A stretch of DNA of 64,000 nt from Nocardioides piscis (GTDB lineage: Bacteria > Actinomycetota > Actinomycetes > Propionibacteriales > Nocardioidaceae). The notes below the pieces were generated by a model. That model saw only the letters and a list, made by a program, of their open reading frames with translations, was not told the DNA's origin and did no database searches. Made by a program: the position numbers and the translations under genes. Shown piece by piece: positions 9,821 through 18,941 of the stretch. Location of the stretch: positions 806,001 to 870,000 of the forward strand of contig NZ_CP049866.1 of the NCBI RefSeq assembly GCF_011300215.1, written 5' to 3'. The stretch's first letter is position 1; every line of letters starts with the position of its first letter.

Positions 9821-10668
9821 TGCCAGTCACCAGCACGGACATCTCGAGAGCATCAGAGACCGAGAGACCACCGTCTGACCAAGGGGTGCCCACATCCCGG
9901 GTCCGTCGCTGGCGTCGCCACGTCGTCGACCGAACCCCCTACGGCCTCGTGTCAATTCTCTCGGGCCTTGTGCTGTGGGAGATCTTGGTCAGGGTCTTCC
10001 AGCCTGACCCTTTGACTGTCGTAGCCCCCACGACTATCGGGCAAACCCTGTCCGAGGTATTTCGGACCGGAAGCATCTGGCCCGATCTCACCATCAGCAT
10101 GCAAGGATTCGCGGCTGGCTACGCCCTCGCTGCCGCCGTGGCGATTCCGCTAGGGCTCTTCATCGGAGCCAGCACCCTCGCCTACCGGTGGGCCAATCCT
10201 TGGGTGAACGCGTTGTATGCCACGCCCATCGTGGGATTGGCACCGCTATTCATCATCATCTTCGGCTTCGGACTACAGGCCAAGGTCGCAGTTGTTGTTG
10301 CGCTGTGTGTCTTCCCCATCCTTATCAACACGGTCTCAGGCGCGCGGGCGGTCAGCGTGGACCACAAGGAGCTGGCGGTCGTCTTTCAAGCCTCCAAATT
10401 GGAGACATTTGGACGGGTTCTGTTCCCTGGAGCGATGCCATTCATCCTCACGGGACTACGGCTGGCCATCGGTCGGGGTTTGATCGGAGTCGTGGTCGCA
10501 GACCTGTTCGGTGCGTCGGCTGGCCTTGGCCTCAATCTCCAACGGTCCGCCCAGTCCTTCGACACCGCCAACATCTTCGCTGTCACGGTCTTGCTGGCGT
10601 TCCTCGGCATCGCCCTGACCTCCATCATTGAGTTCTTCGAACGCCGCGCTTATAGGGGGATGGCATGA
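9820..10668 (+). CDS. ABC transporter permease (SsuC/TauC type)
   Basis: 282-residue integral membrane protein with about six transmembrane segments after a ~35-residue polar N-terminus. The segment DHKELAVVFQASKLETFGRVLFPGAMPFI (positions about 184-212) is the EAA-type loop that docks the ATPase, placing it in the BPD_transp_1 family. Its ATG shares one base with the binding-protein stop, and its stop overlaps the ATPase start, giving a tightly coupled three-gene transporter. Confidence 0.9.
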   Translation: MPVTSTDISRASETERPPSDQGVPTSRVRRWRRHVVDRTPYGLVSILSGLVLWEILVRVFQPDPLTVVAPTTIGQTLSEVFRTGSIWPDLTISMQGFAAGYALAAAVAIPLGLFIGASTLAYRWANPWVNALYATPIVGLAPLFIIIFGFGLQAKVAVVVALCVFPILINTVSGARAVSVDHKELAVVFQASKLETFGRVLFPGAMPFILTGLRLAIGRGLIGVVVADLFGASAGLGLNLQRSAQSFDTANIFAVTVLLAFLGIALTSIIEFFERRAYRGMA

Positions 10669-11477
10669 CCACAACACCCACCACTCATTCCAGCCCCGCT
10701 CACGCGGTTAAGCCAGCTCTGGTGATCGACAATGTCGACAAGGTGTTCGACCCAGCCAAACAGGCGGTCCTCAAGAGCGTGTCTCTCAGCGTTCAGGCAG
10801 GGGAGTTCCTGGCCATTGTCGGACCCTCCGGCTGTGGCAAGACCACCCTGTTGCGCATCATCCAGGGACTCGACACAGCCACCTCGGGTCAGGTCAGCCT
10901 TCCCACGCAGTCTGGTAAGTCACCACGGCTGTCCTACGTGTTTCAGCGATCATCGCTGTTGCCCTGGTACACGGTCAGGAAGAACGTCGCCTTCGGGCTA
11001 TCGCTCCGCTCGGGCCGCGATATCTACGACTCTCGGAGCGCCCGCGACCGCGCCGTCGATGAGTTGCTTGAGCTGACCGGCCTGAGCCAATATGCAGACT
11101 ACCTGCCGAGTCAGATCTCAGGTGGCATGCAGCAGCGTGCGAACGTGGCGAGGGCTTTGGCTGTACGTCCCGATGTTCTGCTACTGGACGAGCCGTTCAG
11201 CGCGCTCGACGCCCTGACACGCGAGCGGTTGCAGATCGACGTGGCCTCGATCCTCTCGAGCATCAGGACGACGGCCGTCCTTGTCACCCACGATATCCGC
11301 GAGTCGGTCTTTATGGCCGACCGAGTAGCCATCATGTCGGCACACCCCGGCATGGTTAAGCAGATCGTCGACATTGATCAGCCCCGACCGCGGACTGAGG
11401 AGTTTCAGCACAGCCCCCAGCTGGCCGAAATCGAGCGGTTCATCTGGGGTTGCCTTCACCCCTCCAACCAACACTGA
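10665..11477 (+). CDS. ABC transporter ATP-binding protein (SsuB/TauB type)
   Basis: 270-residue ATPase. Walker A is GPSGCGKTT (about residues 55-63), Q-loop FQRSSLLPWYTV, signature ISGGMQQR (about 149-156) and Walker B VLLLDEPFSALD (about 171-182); all catalytic motifs are intact. It energises the permease encoded just upstream. It is the last gene of the hydroxylase-importer operon; the next gene, on the other strand, ends 65 bp away. Confidence 0.93.
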   Translation: MTTTPTTHSSPAHAVKPALVIDNVDKVFDPAKQAVLKSVSLSVQAGEFLAIVGPSGCGKTTLLRIIQGLDTATSGQVSLPTQSGKSPRLSYVFQRSSLLPWYTVRKNVAFGLSLRSGRDIYDSRSARDRAVDELLELTGLSQYADYLPSQISGGMQQRANVARALAVRPDVLLLDEPFSALDALTRERLQIDVASILSSIRTTAVLVTHDIRESVFMADRVAIMSAHPGMVKQIVDIDQPRPRTEEFQHSPQLAEIERFIWGCLHPSNQH

Positions 11478-11541
11478 AGGGCGGGCGGACCGCCAGCTGA
11501 CGTCGTCACCCCAGCTCGGTCAGCCCGGTCTACGCCTGGCA

Positions 11542-12498
11542 TCACAAGTCCACGAGGCCCGGCGTTCGCACCACGATGGCCTGCTTCAACTGACGCTGCG
11601 CCGGCGTCAACCGCTTGCCGGCGCGAGTCACGACGTAAAGCTTGTCGGGTTGCAAAGTGCCGTCGATGTGCACCTCGCGAAGTGCGCCTGAGGCCAACTC
11701 AGCCGCGGCGGAGATGCGCCACAACAGCGCGACGCCTAGCCCAGCGACCACCGCCTGCATGATCGCCTCGGCGCTTCCCAGTTCCAGTTCGACGCGTCGA
11801 TTGTGAACGCCGAGCTCCGCGAGTGCTGCCTCTTGGCTTCGGCGTATAGCGAGACCAGCGGGCGGGGTGATGAAGGGAAGCGTCGCCAAGTCCGTCGCCG
11901 AAACCCGATCCGGCACGGTGGTGTCCTCGACCGAGGCGATCAGGACGAAGCTCGGCCTGCCCACCAGCTCTGCCTCATAGGCGCGCGAGTCGAGAACGGC
12001 ATCGCTACCGACCAGACAGAAGTCCGCGCGGCCCGACTGGGTCAACTCCAGCGCCACCTCGACCGAAGAGTTCGTGACGGATACCCGCACATCTCGAAAG
12101 GCGCGCCGGAAGTCTATGAGGATCGGTGTCAACACGCTGTTCGCGGCTGACATGCTGGCCGCGACCGCCACTGAGCCTGCAGTCCCACCACGCAGATGCT
12201 GCAGGGTCTGCGAAAGCTCCCGACGACTGCGCAAGACGTCCAGCGCCCATCGGTGGACCTGCTCTCCGGCCTCCGTCAATCTGATTCCACGACCGTCCTT
12301 CTCGAAGAGCCGCGTCCCGAGTTTGTCCTCAAGCGAACGGATGTGGGCGCTGACGACGGGCTGGGACACGAACAGCTCGTCGGCGGCCCGGCCTACGCCG
12401 CCGTGAGCGACCACCGCGCAGAGAATTTCCAGCTTTTGGAGGGTGAAGGCGTTGTCGAGGGGCTTGTCGTGTGAGACCGGCTGGGGCGCTTCATCCAT
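11542..12498 (-). CDS. LysR family transcriptional regulator
   Basis: 318-residue regulator. The winged helix-turn-helix lies at about residues 17-75 with VGRAADELFVSQPVVSAHIRSLE as the DNA-reading part, followed by the type 2 periplasmic-binding-like effector domain. It is transcribed away from mhpB, the standard LysR layout in which the shared 100-bp gap holds both promoters and the regulator binding sites. It therefore probably activates the mhpB-mhpC-acyl-CoA dehydrogenase-thiolase-CoA-transferase genes in response to an aromatic acid or pathway intermediate. Confidence 0.92.
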   Translation of the reverse strand: MDEAPQPVSHDKPLDNAFTLQKLEILCAVVAHGGVGRAADELFVSQPVVSAHIRSLEDKLGTRLFEKDGRGIRLTEAGEQVHRWALDVLRSRRELSQTLQHLRGGTAGSVAVAASMSAANSVLTPILIDFRRAFRDVRVSVTNSSVEVALELTQSGRADFCLVGSDAVLDSRAYEAELVGRPSFVLIASVEDTTVPDRVSATDLATLPFITPPAGLAIRRSQEAALAELGVHNRRVELELGSAEAIMQAVVAGLGVALLWRISAAAELASGALREVHIDGTLQPDKLYVVTRAGKRLTPAQRQLKQAIVVRTPGLVDL

Positions 12499-12598
12499 AA
12501 CTACGAGCCTATCTATCTCTCAAAGATTTCGTCATAGACCTCATGATCCTACCGACTTAGGTTGCTGTGACAGCCGCCACCACTCAACGGAGGAACCA
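12499..12598. promoter_or_regulatory. Divergent LysR / mhpB control region with possible LysR boxes
   Basis: The 100-bp gap between divergent genes contains TCAT-N7-ATGA at 12532-12546, a T-N11-A dyad of the kind LysR proteins bind, and a second dyad ATCT-N5-AGAT at 12515-12527. A GGAGGA ribosome binding site (about 12589-12594) precedes mhpB. Assignment as LysR sites is inferred from arrangement and symmetry only. Confidence 0.45.
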
Positions 12599-13540
12599 AT
12601 GCTGGTCGGACTCGTCGGCACGTCACACTCCCCTCTGATGGGCGTGAACCATCCAGCGCCCGAGGTAGAAGCAGCGGTGGAGAACGAATTTCAGCGGGCC
12701 CGGAACTTCATCGCGGCTTGTGATCCTGAACTTGTCGTGGTTTTCGCACCGGACCACTACAACGGCGTCTTCTACGACATGATGCCGCCGTTCTGCGTCG
12801 GCCAGCAAGCAAGTGCGGTGGGCGACTACGGAACCCAGTCGGGGCCACTGAACGTGCCCGCAGATCTCTCGCGCGCGTTAGTCGAGCACGTCCTGCACAG
12901 CGGGGTGGATGTCGCCATGTCCGAACGGATGCACGTCGATCATGGGTTCTCCCAGCCCCTTCAGATCCTTTTCGGTGACATCGCCGCGATGCCGACCATC
13001 CCAGTCTTCATCAACTCGGTCGCGGTCCCCCTGGGACCAGCCAGCCGCGCACGCCAGCTCGGTCACGTTATGGGCAGCTTCCTGGAAGAACTCGATCAGC
13101 GAGTCCTGCTAGTGGGATCCGGAGGGCTTTCGCACGACCCGCCAGTTCCTGAACTCGCGACCGCGCCGCCCGCGATCGCCGAGCGTCTCATTGCTGGTCG
13201 GAATCCTACGGCGGAAGAGCGTGCAGCCCGCGAGAAGAAAGTCCTGCGTACTGGGCGCGAACTGGCTGCTGGAACTGCAAGCATCGCGCCGCTCAATCCT
13301 GATTGGGACGCCGACTTCCTCGCGCTCCTCGCCGAGAACCGGCTCTCCGACATCGACACGTGGAGCAATGAGTGGTGCGTCGATCAAGCCGGCCACTCCT
13401 CGCACGAGGTCCGCACCTGGATCGCAGCCTACGCAGCGCTCGCCAGCCGCGGAACGTACGAGGTGACTTCCTCCTTCTATCGCGCTGTCCCCGAGTGGAT
13501 TGCCGGGTTCTCAGTCACCACTGCGATCCCAGCCCGGTAG
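12599..13540 (+). CDS. mhpB: 2,3-dihydroxyphenylpropionate 1,2-dioxygenase (extradiol)
   Basis: 313-residue class III extradiol dioxygenase (LigB superfamily) that opens the ring of a 3-substituted catechol next to the diol using Fe(II). It follows E. coli MhpB closely over its length: SHSPL near the N-terminus, FAPDHYNG.FYD.MPPFC (about residues 46-65), VDHGFSQPL (about 115-123) with active-site histidine, LVGSGGLSHDPPVPEL (about 173-188) and the C-terminal PEWIAGF. The open frame starts far upstream at 12443, but the ATG at 12599 with GGAGGA before it is the right start. It opens the second catabolic operon. Confidence 0.96.
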   Translation: MLVGLVGTSHSPLMGVNHPAPEVEAAVENEFQRARNFIAACDPELVVVFAPDHYNGVFYDMMPPFCVGQQASAVGDYGTQSGPLNVPADLSRALVEHVLHSGVDVAMSERMHVDHGFSQPLQILFGDIAAMPTIPVFINSVAVPLGPASRARQLGHVMGSFLEELDQRVLLVGSGGLSHDPPVPELATAPPAIAERLIAGRNPTAEERAAREKKVLRTGRELAAGTASIAPLNPDWDADFLALLAENRLSDIDTWSNEWCVDQAGHSSHEVRTWIAAYAALASRGTYEVTSSFYRAVPEWIAGFSVTTAIPAR

Positions 13541-13589
13541 CCCTGAGGTCCCGTCGACCACAAGCCAGCCACCCCGAGGAGCACCGCCC

Positions 13590-14459
13590 ATGACTACCAC
13601 GCACGCACTCACTGAGTCCTCCACCAGCCACTTCGTCCAGACCGCGTCCTGGAAGTTGCACTACCACGACGCTGGCAAGGGAACCCCCATCTTGTTTCTG
13701 CACGGCAGCGGACCAGGGGCAACCGGGTGGAGCAATTTTCACCTGAACATCGGTCCGCTGGCCGAGCGGTTCCGGATACTGGCTTGGGATGCCCCAGGCT
13801 GGGGGAAGTCCGACTCTGCACCCTCGGCCGAGTACGACCATCCTGCCGCCGTCATTGAGTTCTTGGACGAGCTCGGCATCGAGAAGGTCGCCCTCGTCGG
13901 GAACTCCATGGGCGGTGCGGTCGCGGTCGCTACTGCTGCGCGCTACCCCGACCGGATCTCGCACCTGGTGACGATGGGCAGCGCCAGCTTTCCGGACGTT
14001 CCCCCCATGTTCGGCCCCGGAGACGGGCCGAGCGAGGGCCTGAAGGTACTCGTCGAGGGCTACCGCAACCCGACCCCCGACACCATGCGACGTCTCGTAG
14101 AGATCATGACCTACTCCCCCAGGTTCGCCACCGTGGAGCTCGCTGAGATGAGGGCCGCAGCCGCCCGTGCGCGACCAGACCACTTGGAGAACTTCCTGAA
14201 AGGCGTCGGCAAGCCCGGACCGGTGTCGCGACCGCCATCGCCCAGCGAGGTCCGCAGCATCGGCGTACCCGCTCTACTCATTCACGGGCGCGACGACAGA
14301 GTCGTGCACTTCGAGAACTCCCTGCGTCTCGTCTCGATGATTGCCAACTCCCGACTTGTTCTCATCAACAGGTGCGGACACTGGGCCCAGATCGAGCACG
14401 CTGAAGAGTTCAACCGCCTCGTGGCCGACTTCGTCACTGAAGGGGCGTCGACCGAGTGA
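13590..14459 (+). CDS. mhpC: 2-hydroxy-6-oxonona-2,4-dienedioate hydrolase (C-C hydrolase)
   Basis: 289-residue alpha/beta hydrolase that cleaves the meta ring-fission product to 2-hydroxypentadienoate and a dicarboxylate. The oxyanion-region motif is LHGSGPGATGW.NF (about residues 37-50), the nucleophile serine 106 lies in GNSMGG, the catalytic Asp is in IHGRDDRVV and the His is in CGHWAQ; the order and spacing match MhpC/BphD. The ATG at 13590 is preceded by GAGGAGC; the open frame begins at 13500 inside mhpB and was not used. Its stop overlaps the next gene (GTGA). Confidence 0.95.
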   Translation: MTTTHALTESSTSHFVQTASWKLHYHDAGKGTPILFLHGSGPGATGWSNFHLNIGPLAERFRILAWDAPGWGKSDSAPSAEYDHPAAVIEFLDELGIEKVALVGNSMGGAVAVATAARYPDRISHLVTMGSASFPDVPPMFGPGDGPSEGLKVLVEGYRNPTPDTMRRLVEIMTYSPRFATVELAEMRAAAARARPDHLENFLKGVGKPGPVSRPPSPSEVRSIGVPALLIHGRDDRVVHFENSLRLVSMIANSRLVLINRCGHWAQIEHAEEFNRLVADFVTEGASTE

Positions 14460-15646
14460 ACATAGACGGCATTCACACAGCCCGGGTCGATCCGCTGGAC
14501 GTTGCAGGCCTCGACGATTTGCTGACCGATGACGAAAAGGCAGTGCGGGCCTCGGTCCGCAACCTGAGCGAGCGTCGAATTGCTCCCTTCGTCGCCGATT
14601 GGTTCGAACGCGGCGAGATTGAAGACATCCGCGGCTTGACTGAGGACCTCGGCGCCGCGGGCCTACTCGGGATGCACCTAGAGGGTTACGGATGCGCCGG
14701 GATGTCGGCGGTCGACTACGGGTTGGCCTGCCTCGAGCTCGAATCGGCGGACTCTGGCGTGCGGTCCCTTGTCTCGGTCCAAGGCTCACTCGCCATGTAC
14801 GCCATCTGGCGATGGGGAAGCGAGGAGCAGAAAGAACAGTGGCTGCCTCAGATGGCCGCCGGTAAGGCGATCGGCTGCTTCGGCCTGACGGAACCTGACT
14901 CCGGTTCGGACCCTGGCAGCATGCGAACCAGAGCCGAACGAGATGGAGCCGACTGGGTCATCACCGGCCGGAAGATGTGGATCACCAACGGCACCATCGC
15001 TGACGTCGCCATCGTCTGGGCGACGACTCGCGATGGCGTACGAGGATTCGTCGTGCCGACTACGGCACCCGGGTTCTCTGCTCCGGAGATTCGACACAAG
15101 CAGTCGCTGCGCGCCTCAGTGACCAGTGAGCTTGTCCTCGACGCCGTCAGGGTGCCGGACTCGGCAGCTCTTGACGTCCTTGGGCTCAAGGGGCCACTCA
15201 GCTGCCTCAATGAGGCGCGCTATGGAATCGTCTGGGGAGCTGCAGGAGCGGCACGGACCGCCCTCAGCACGGCGCTGGACTATGCCGGCTCCCGGGTGCA
15301 ATTCGGTCAACCGATCGCCGCATTCCAATTGACCCAGCAGAAGCTGGTCGAGATGACCCTCGAGTACACGAAGGCGGTCCTCTTAGCCGTTCACCTGGGA
15401 CGACGAAAGGACGCCGGGACGCTGCGGCCGGAGCAGGTCAGCCTTGGCAAGCTCAACAACGTCCGATCAGCACTTGAGACCTGCAGGACGGCTCGCAGTG
15501 TGCTGGGGGCCAACGGCATCTCGGCGGAGTATCCGGTCATGCGCCATGCAAACAACCTCGAGTCGGTTCTCACCTACGAGGGCACGGTCGAGATGCACAC
15601 ACTGATCGTTGGACAAGCGCTCACAGGCCACGCAGCCTTTCGCTGA
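14456..15646 (+). CDS. Acyl-CoA dehydrogenase, glutaryl-CoA dehydrogenase-like
   Basis: 396-residue FAD acyl-CoA dehydrogenase with the three standard domains: helical N-terminal, central beta (GCFGLTEPDSGSDPGSM, WVITGRKMWITNG) and C-terminal helical. The catalytic glutamate is Glu375 in TYEGT. Motifs such as GVRSLVSVQGSLAMYAIWRWGSEEQK are those of glutaryl-CoA dehydrogenases, so the substrate is probably a dicarboxylyl-CoA, oxidised in the cytoplasm. GTG start, coupled to the mhpC stop, ties it to the ring-cleavage operon: it could process the dicarboxylate released by MhpC after CoA activation. Exact substrate is inferred. Confidence 0.85.
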   Translation: MNIDGIHTARVDPLDVAGLDDLLTDDEKAVRASVRNLSERRIAPFVADWFERGEIEDIRGLTEDLGAAGLLGMHLEGYGCAGMSAVDYGLACLELESADSGVRSLVSVQGSLAMYAIWRWGSEEQKEQWLPQMAAGKAIGCFGLTEPDSGSDPGSMRTRAERDGADWVITGRKMWITNGTIADVAIVWATTRDGVRGFVVPTTAPGFSAPEIRHKQSLRASVTSELVLDAVRVPDSAALDVLGLKGPLSCLNEARYGIVWGAAGAARTALSTALDYAGSRVQFGQPIAAFQLTQQKLVEMTLEYTKAVLLAVHLGRRKDAGTLRPEQVSLGKLNNVRSALETCRTARSVLGANGISAEYPVMRHANNLESVLTYEGTVEMHTLIVGQALTGHAAFR

Positions 15647-15695
15647 TCCGGCCCGTCAGACCGAACCATCCTGTAAGCGGCGCGGAGGAACAGAC

Positions 15696-16874
15696 ATGTA
15701 CAACGGCAACCCCCACGTCCCGGCGGACGTCTTCGTTGACGTGCTCGACCAGGTCCGGGCGTTCGTGCGACAGCACGTCGTTCCACGCGAAGTCGAGATC
15801 ATGCGCGGCGACCAGATCCCTTCCGACCTACGGACCCGTGCTGCCGACATGGGCTTGTTCGGCTACGCACTCCCGCAGGAGTGGGGCGGCCTTGGCCTCG
15901 ACCTAGTCCAAGATGTCGAGTTGGCGATGGAGCTCGGCTACACGTCACTTTCATTGCGGTCCATGTTCGGAACGAACAACGGGATCGCGGGTCAGGTCCT
16001 TGTCGGGTTCGGGACCGAGGCGCAGTGCAAAAGATGGCTACCCGGTCTCGCAGCCGGCGGGATCGTCGCGTCGTTCGCCCTGACCGAGCAGGGAGCCGGC
16101 TCCGACCCGTCTGGGTTGCGCACGACCGCCAGCCGCGAGGGCGACGAGTGGGTCTTGAACGGCGCCAAGCGTTTCATCACCAACGCGCCGGACGCCGGAC
16201 TGTTCGTGACCTTCGCTCGGGTCACGTCCACGGGGGGCGGGAGCGACATCGCAGTCTTTCTAGTGCCGGCGAATACGGCTGGAGTTGAGGTCGGACCCCA
16301 CGATTCAAAGATGGGCCAAGAAGGCTCGCGTACCGCTGACGTCACGTTCACTGGCGTGAGAGTCAGCGCCGAAGCCTTGGTGGGCACTGAGCCCAATGCC
16401 GGCTATCGGGCAGCGATGACCTCGTTGGCAAGGGGTCGAATCCACCTCGCGGCTCTCGCGGTCGGAGCAGCTCAGCGCGCCCACGATGAATCCGTGAGGT
16501 ACGCATCGTCCGCGAAGCAAGGCAGCGCCTCGATCGGCGACTTCCAGCTCGTACAGGCCATGCTGGCCGATCAGCGCACGGACTTGACCGCCGGTCGCGC
16601 GCTGGTTCGTGATGCCGCTCGCACGTACGTCTCTGGGGAGGACATCCGAATCGCGCCTTCGGTCGCCAAACTGTTCTGCACTGAGATGGTCGGTCGAGTA
16701 GCAGATCTCGCCGTTCAGGTTCACGGCGGAACCGGCTACATGCGGGAGACCCCCGTCGAACGCATCTACCGCGACGTTCGCCTGATGCGCCTCTACGAAG
16801 GGACGAGCGAGATTCAACGCCTCATCATCGGTGGCGGTCTGGTGGCAGCGGAGCGTAGGCGCATCTCGACATGA
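15696..16874 (+). CDS. Acyl-CoA dehydrogenase
   Basis: 392-residue acyl-CoA dehydrogenase. The central FAD-binding segment FALTEQGAGSDPSGLRTTA and WVLNGAKRFITNAP is clear, and the catalytic glutamate is Glu368 in LYEGTSEIQRLIIG. HGGTGYMRETPVERIYRDVR is the usual C-terminal flavin contact region. The start at 15696 has GGAGG upstream, 49 bp after the previous gene; the open frame from 15609 overlaps that gene and was rejected. A pair of dehydrogenases with a thiolase and a CoA-transferase suggests beta-oxidation of a side chain or dicarboxylate; the division of labour is unknown. Confidence 0.9.
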   Translation: MYNGNPHVPADVFVDVLDQVRAFVRQHVVPREVEIMRGDQIPSDLRTRAADMGLFGYALPQEWGGLGLDLVQDVELAMELGYTSLSLRSMFGTNNGIAGQVLVGFGTEAQCKRWLPGLAAGGIVASFALTEQGAGSDPSGLRTTASREGDEWVLNGAKRFITNAPDAGLFVTFARVTSTGGGSDIAVFLVPANTAGVEVGPHDSKMGQEGSRTADVTFTGVRVSAEALVGTEPNAGYRAAMTSLARGRIHLAALAVGAAQRAHDESVRYASSAKQGSASIGDFQLVQAMLADQRTDLTAGRALVRDAARTYVSGEDIRIAPSVAKLFCTEMVGRVADLAVQVHGGTGYMRETPVERIYRDVRLMRLYEGTSEIQRLIIGGGLVAAERRRIST

Positions 16875-17073
16875 GCGCCGACACGACCCGAGTTGTGAAC
16901 TCGAGAAGATGCACGGTGGCGTCATCGTTCCGAGACGGCCAGGGGGCGCGAAGTGCTCTCCGCCGAATGGTGTCGCCGAGCTCCCGGAGGACGCCGCGCA
17001 TGCCCGACAGGCTGAGTTCTTTGCCTGTGGTGATCGATCGATCCCACCCACCCTCGTCCGAGGCGGATCAGCC

Positions 17074-18285
17074 ATGACCCAGAGCGCCTACGTCTACGCG
17101 GCGGCTCGCACCCCCTTCGGGCGCTTCGGCGGTGCGCTGGCCGGCGTACGTCCCGATGACCTGGCGGCTGTGGCGATTCGGGGAGTGGTCGCACGAGCTC
17201 CCGGCCTCGACCCCGCGTGCATCGGCGACGTCGTCCTTGGTTGTGGAAACCAGGCGGGCGAGGACAACCGCAACGTTGCCCGGATGGCTACGCTCCTCGC
17301 TGGTCTCCCAACCAGCGTTCCGGGCACGACCGTCAATCGATTGTGCGGCTCCTCGCTGGAGGCTGCCCTTGTCGCATCCCGCACGATTGAGACAGGCGAC
17401 GCCGACATAGTGCTTGCGGGCGGCGTCGAGTCGATGACCCGAGCACCATGGGTCCTGCCAAAGCCGACTCACCCATTTCCCGCCGGCGACGTGTCCGCCG
17501 TCTCCACTACTCTTGGCTGGCGACTCGTCAACGAGGCGATGCCGCTCGAATGGACCACAAGCCTGGGCGAGTGCAACGAGCTATTGGGCGAGAAGTTCGG
17601 CATCAGCAGGGCACGACAGGACGAGTTCGCGGCTCGGTCCCAGGCCCTGGCTCACGAAGCCTGGGAGGGCGGGTTCTATGCTGACCTGATCGTCCCGATG
17701 GAGCAGTTGGCTCGCGATGAGGGCATACGGCCCGGCACGACCGCCGAAATGCTCGCCACCCTTCCCACCGCTTTTCGGTCCGCAGGTGCAGGTGGCACCA
17801 TCAGCGCTGGGAACGCTTCTCCCTTGAGCGATGGAGCCTCCGCTCTCCTTCTGGCTTCCGGCCAGATCGATCTGGGCGTAGACCCGCTCGCACGCGTCGC
17901 CGGCCGGGGTGCCCACGCGCTGGCACCGCAGGATTTCGGCTATGCCCCAGTGGAAGCAGCCGAGAAGGCGCTGCGTCGCGCCGGGATCTCGTGGGGTGAG
18001 GTTTCCGCGGTCGAGCTCAACGAGGCCTTCGCCGTCCAGGCTTTGGCTTGCATAGACGCCTGGCTGGACCGTGGCCTTCGCGACCCCAACCTGGTCAACT
18101 CCTGTGGCGGAGCGATCGCACTCGGACACCCGTTGGGCGCATCCGGCGGCCGAATCATCGGCACTTTGGCGCATCGGCTTCGTGAATCCGGCGATCGATG
18201 GGGAGTCGCAGCTATCTGTATTGGTGTTGGACAGGGCCTCGCAGTTGTGCTGGAGAACGTCGCCAGGACCGGAGGTCCCCGATGA
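17074..18285 (+). CDS. Thiolase (acetyl-CoA acyltransferase / 3-oxoadipyl-CoA thiolase-like)
   Basis: 403-residue degradative thiolase. The acyl-accepting cysteine is Cys91 in NRLCGSSLEA, the GxH histidine is in NEAFAVQ / GGAIALGHPLGASGGR, and the second cysteine is in ICIGVGQG near the end. ARTPFGRFGG at the N-terminus is usual for thiolases of the PcaF/AtoB group. The open frame begins at 16831 within the previous gene; the ATG at 17074 matches the family start. The ~200 bp before it hold no recognised gene. It is coupled by ATGA to the CoA-transferase genes, so it probably cleaves a 3-oxoacyl-CoA made in this pathway to acetyl-CoA. Confidence 0.92.
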   Translation: MTQSAYVYAAARTPFGRFGGALAGVRPDDLAAVAIRGVVARAPGLDPACIGDVVLGCGNQAGEDNRNVARMATLLAGLPTSVPGTTVNRLCGSSLEAALVASRTIETGDADIVLAGGVESMTRAPWVLPKPTHPFPAGDVSAVSTTLGWRLVNEAMPLEWTTSLGECNELLGEKFGISRARQDEFAARSQALAHEAWEGGFYADLIVPMEQLARDEGIRPGTTAEMLATLPTAFRSAGAGGTISAGNASPLSDGASALLLASGQIDLGVDPLARVAGRGAHALAPQDFGYAPVEAAEKALRRAGISWGEVSAVELNEAFAVQALACIDAWLDRGLRDPNLVNSCGGAIALGHPLGASGGRIIGTLAHRLRESGDRWGVAAICIGVGQGLAVVLENVARTGGPR

Positions 18286-18941
18286 GAGCCGTGATCTGCC
18301 AAGACGCCGACGAGGCAGTGGCAGACATCGCCGATGGAGCGACCGTGCTGGTCGGCGGATTCGGACCAGCCGGTATGGCCGAGACCCTCATTGACGCACT
18401 CATCCGCCAGGGCGCCACCGAGCTCACCGTCGTGTCTAACAATGCCGGCAACGGCACGACGGGCCTCGCCGCGCTGCTTGCCGAGGGGCGGGTCCGCAAA
18501 ATGGTCTGCTCCTACCCGCGCCAAGCAGACTCGTGGGTCTTCGACGATCTCTTCCGGACGGGCAAGATCCAGCTTGAGCTCGTGACACAGGGCAATCTGG
18601 CCGAGCGCATGCGTGCCGCCGGCGCCGGGATCGGTGGCTTCTACTGCCCCGTCACGGTGGGCACCCCGCTCGCCGAGGGCAAGGAGTCGCGGCTCATCGA
18701 CGGCCGCATCCATGTCCTCGAGCACCCGCTCCGGGGAGACGTCGCCCTCATTGGCGCCCATCAAGCTGACGGCTTGGGCAACGTCGTATACCGCAAGACC
18801 GCCCGCAACTTCGGACCCGTCATGGCAACCGCCGCCGCGACGGTCATCGTCGAGGTCGCCCAAGTGGTTCCTACCGGCGCCCTGGACCCCGAGACCATTG
18901 TCACGCCCTGCATCTATGTCGACCGGGTCGTTACCAGATGA
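18282..18941 (+). CDS. 3-oxoacid CoA-transferase subunit A (PcaI/ScoA-like)
   Basis: 219-residue family I CoA-transferase alpha subunit. The glycine-rich VLVGGFGPAGMAETLIDAL near residues 21-39 and the segment IGGFYCPVTVGTPLAEGKE are typical of ScoA/PcaI. It transfers CoA, usually from succinyl-CoA, to a 3-oxoacid or dicarboxylate together with subunit B, which follows with a four-base overlap. The start at 18282 overlaps the thiolase stop. It provides CoA activation for the acyl-CoA dehydrogenase and thiolase steps; the true acceptor acid is not evident. Confidence 0.9.
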   Translation: MRAVICQDADEAVADIADGATVLVGGFGPAGMAETLIDALIRQGATELTVVSNNAGNGTTGLAALLAEGRVRKMVCSYPRQADSWVFDDLFRTGKIQLELVTQGNLAERMRAAGAGIGGFYCPVTVGTPLAEGKESRLIDGRIHVLEHPLRGDVALIGAHQADGLGNVVYRKTARNFGPVMATAAATVIVEVAQVVPTGALDPETIVTPCIYVDRVVTR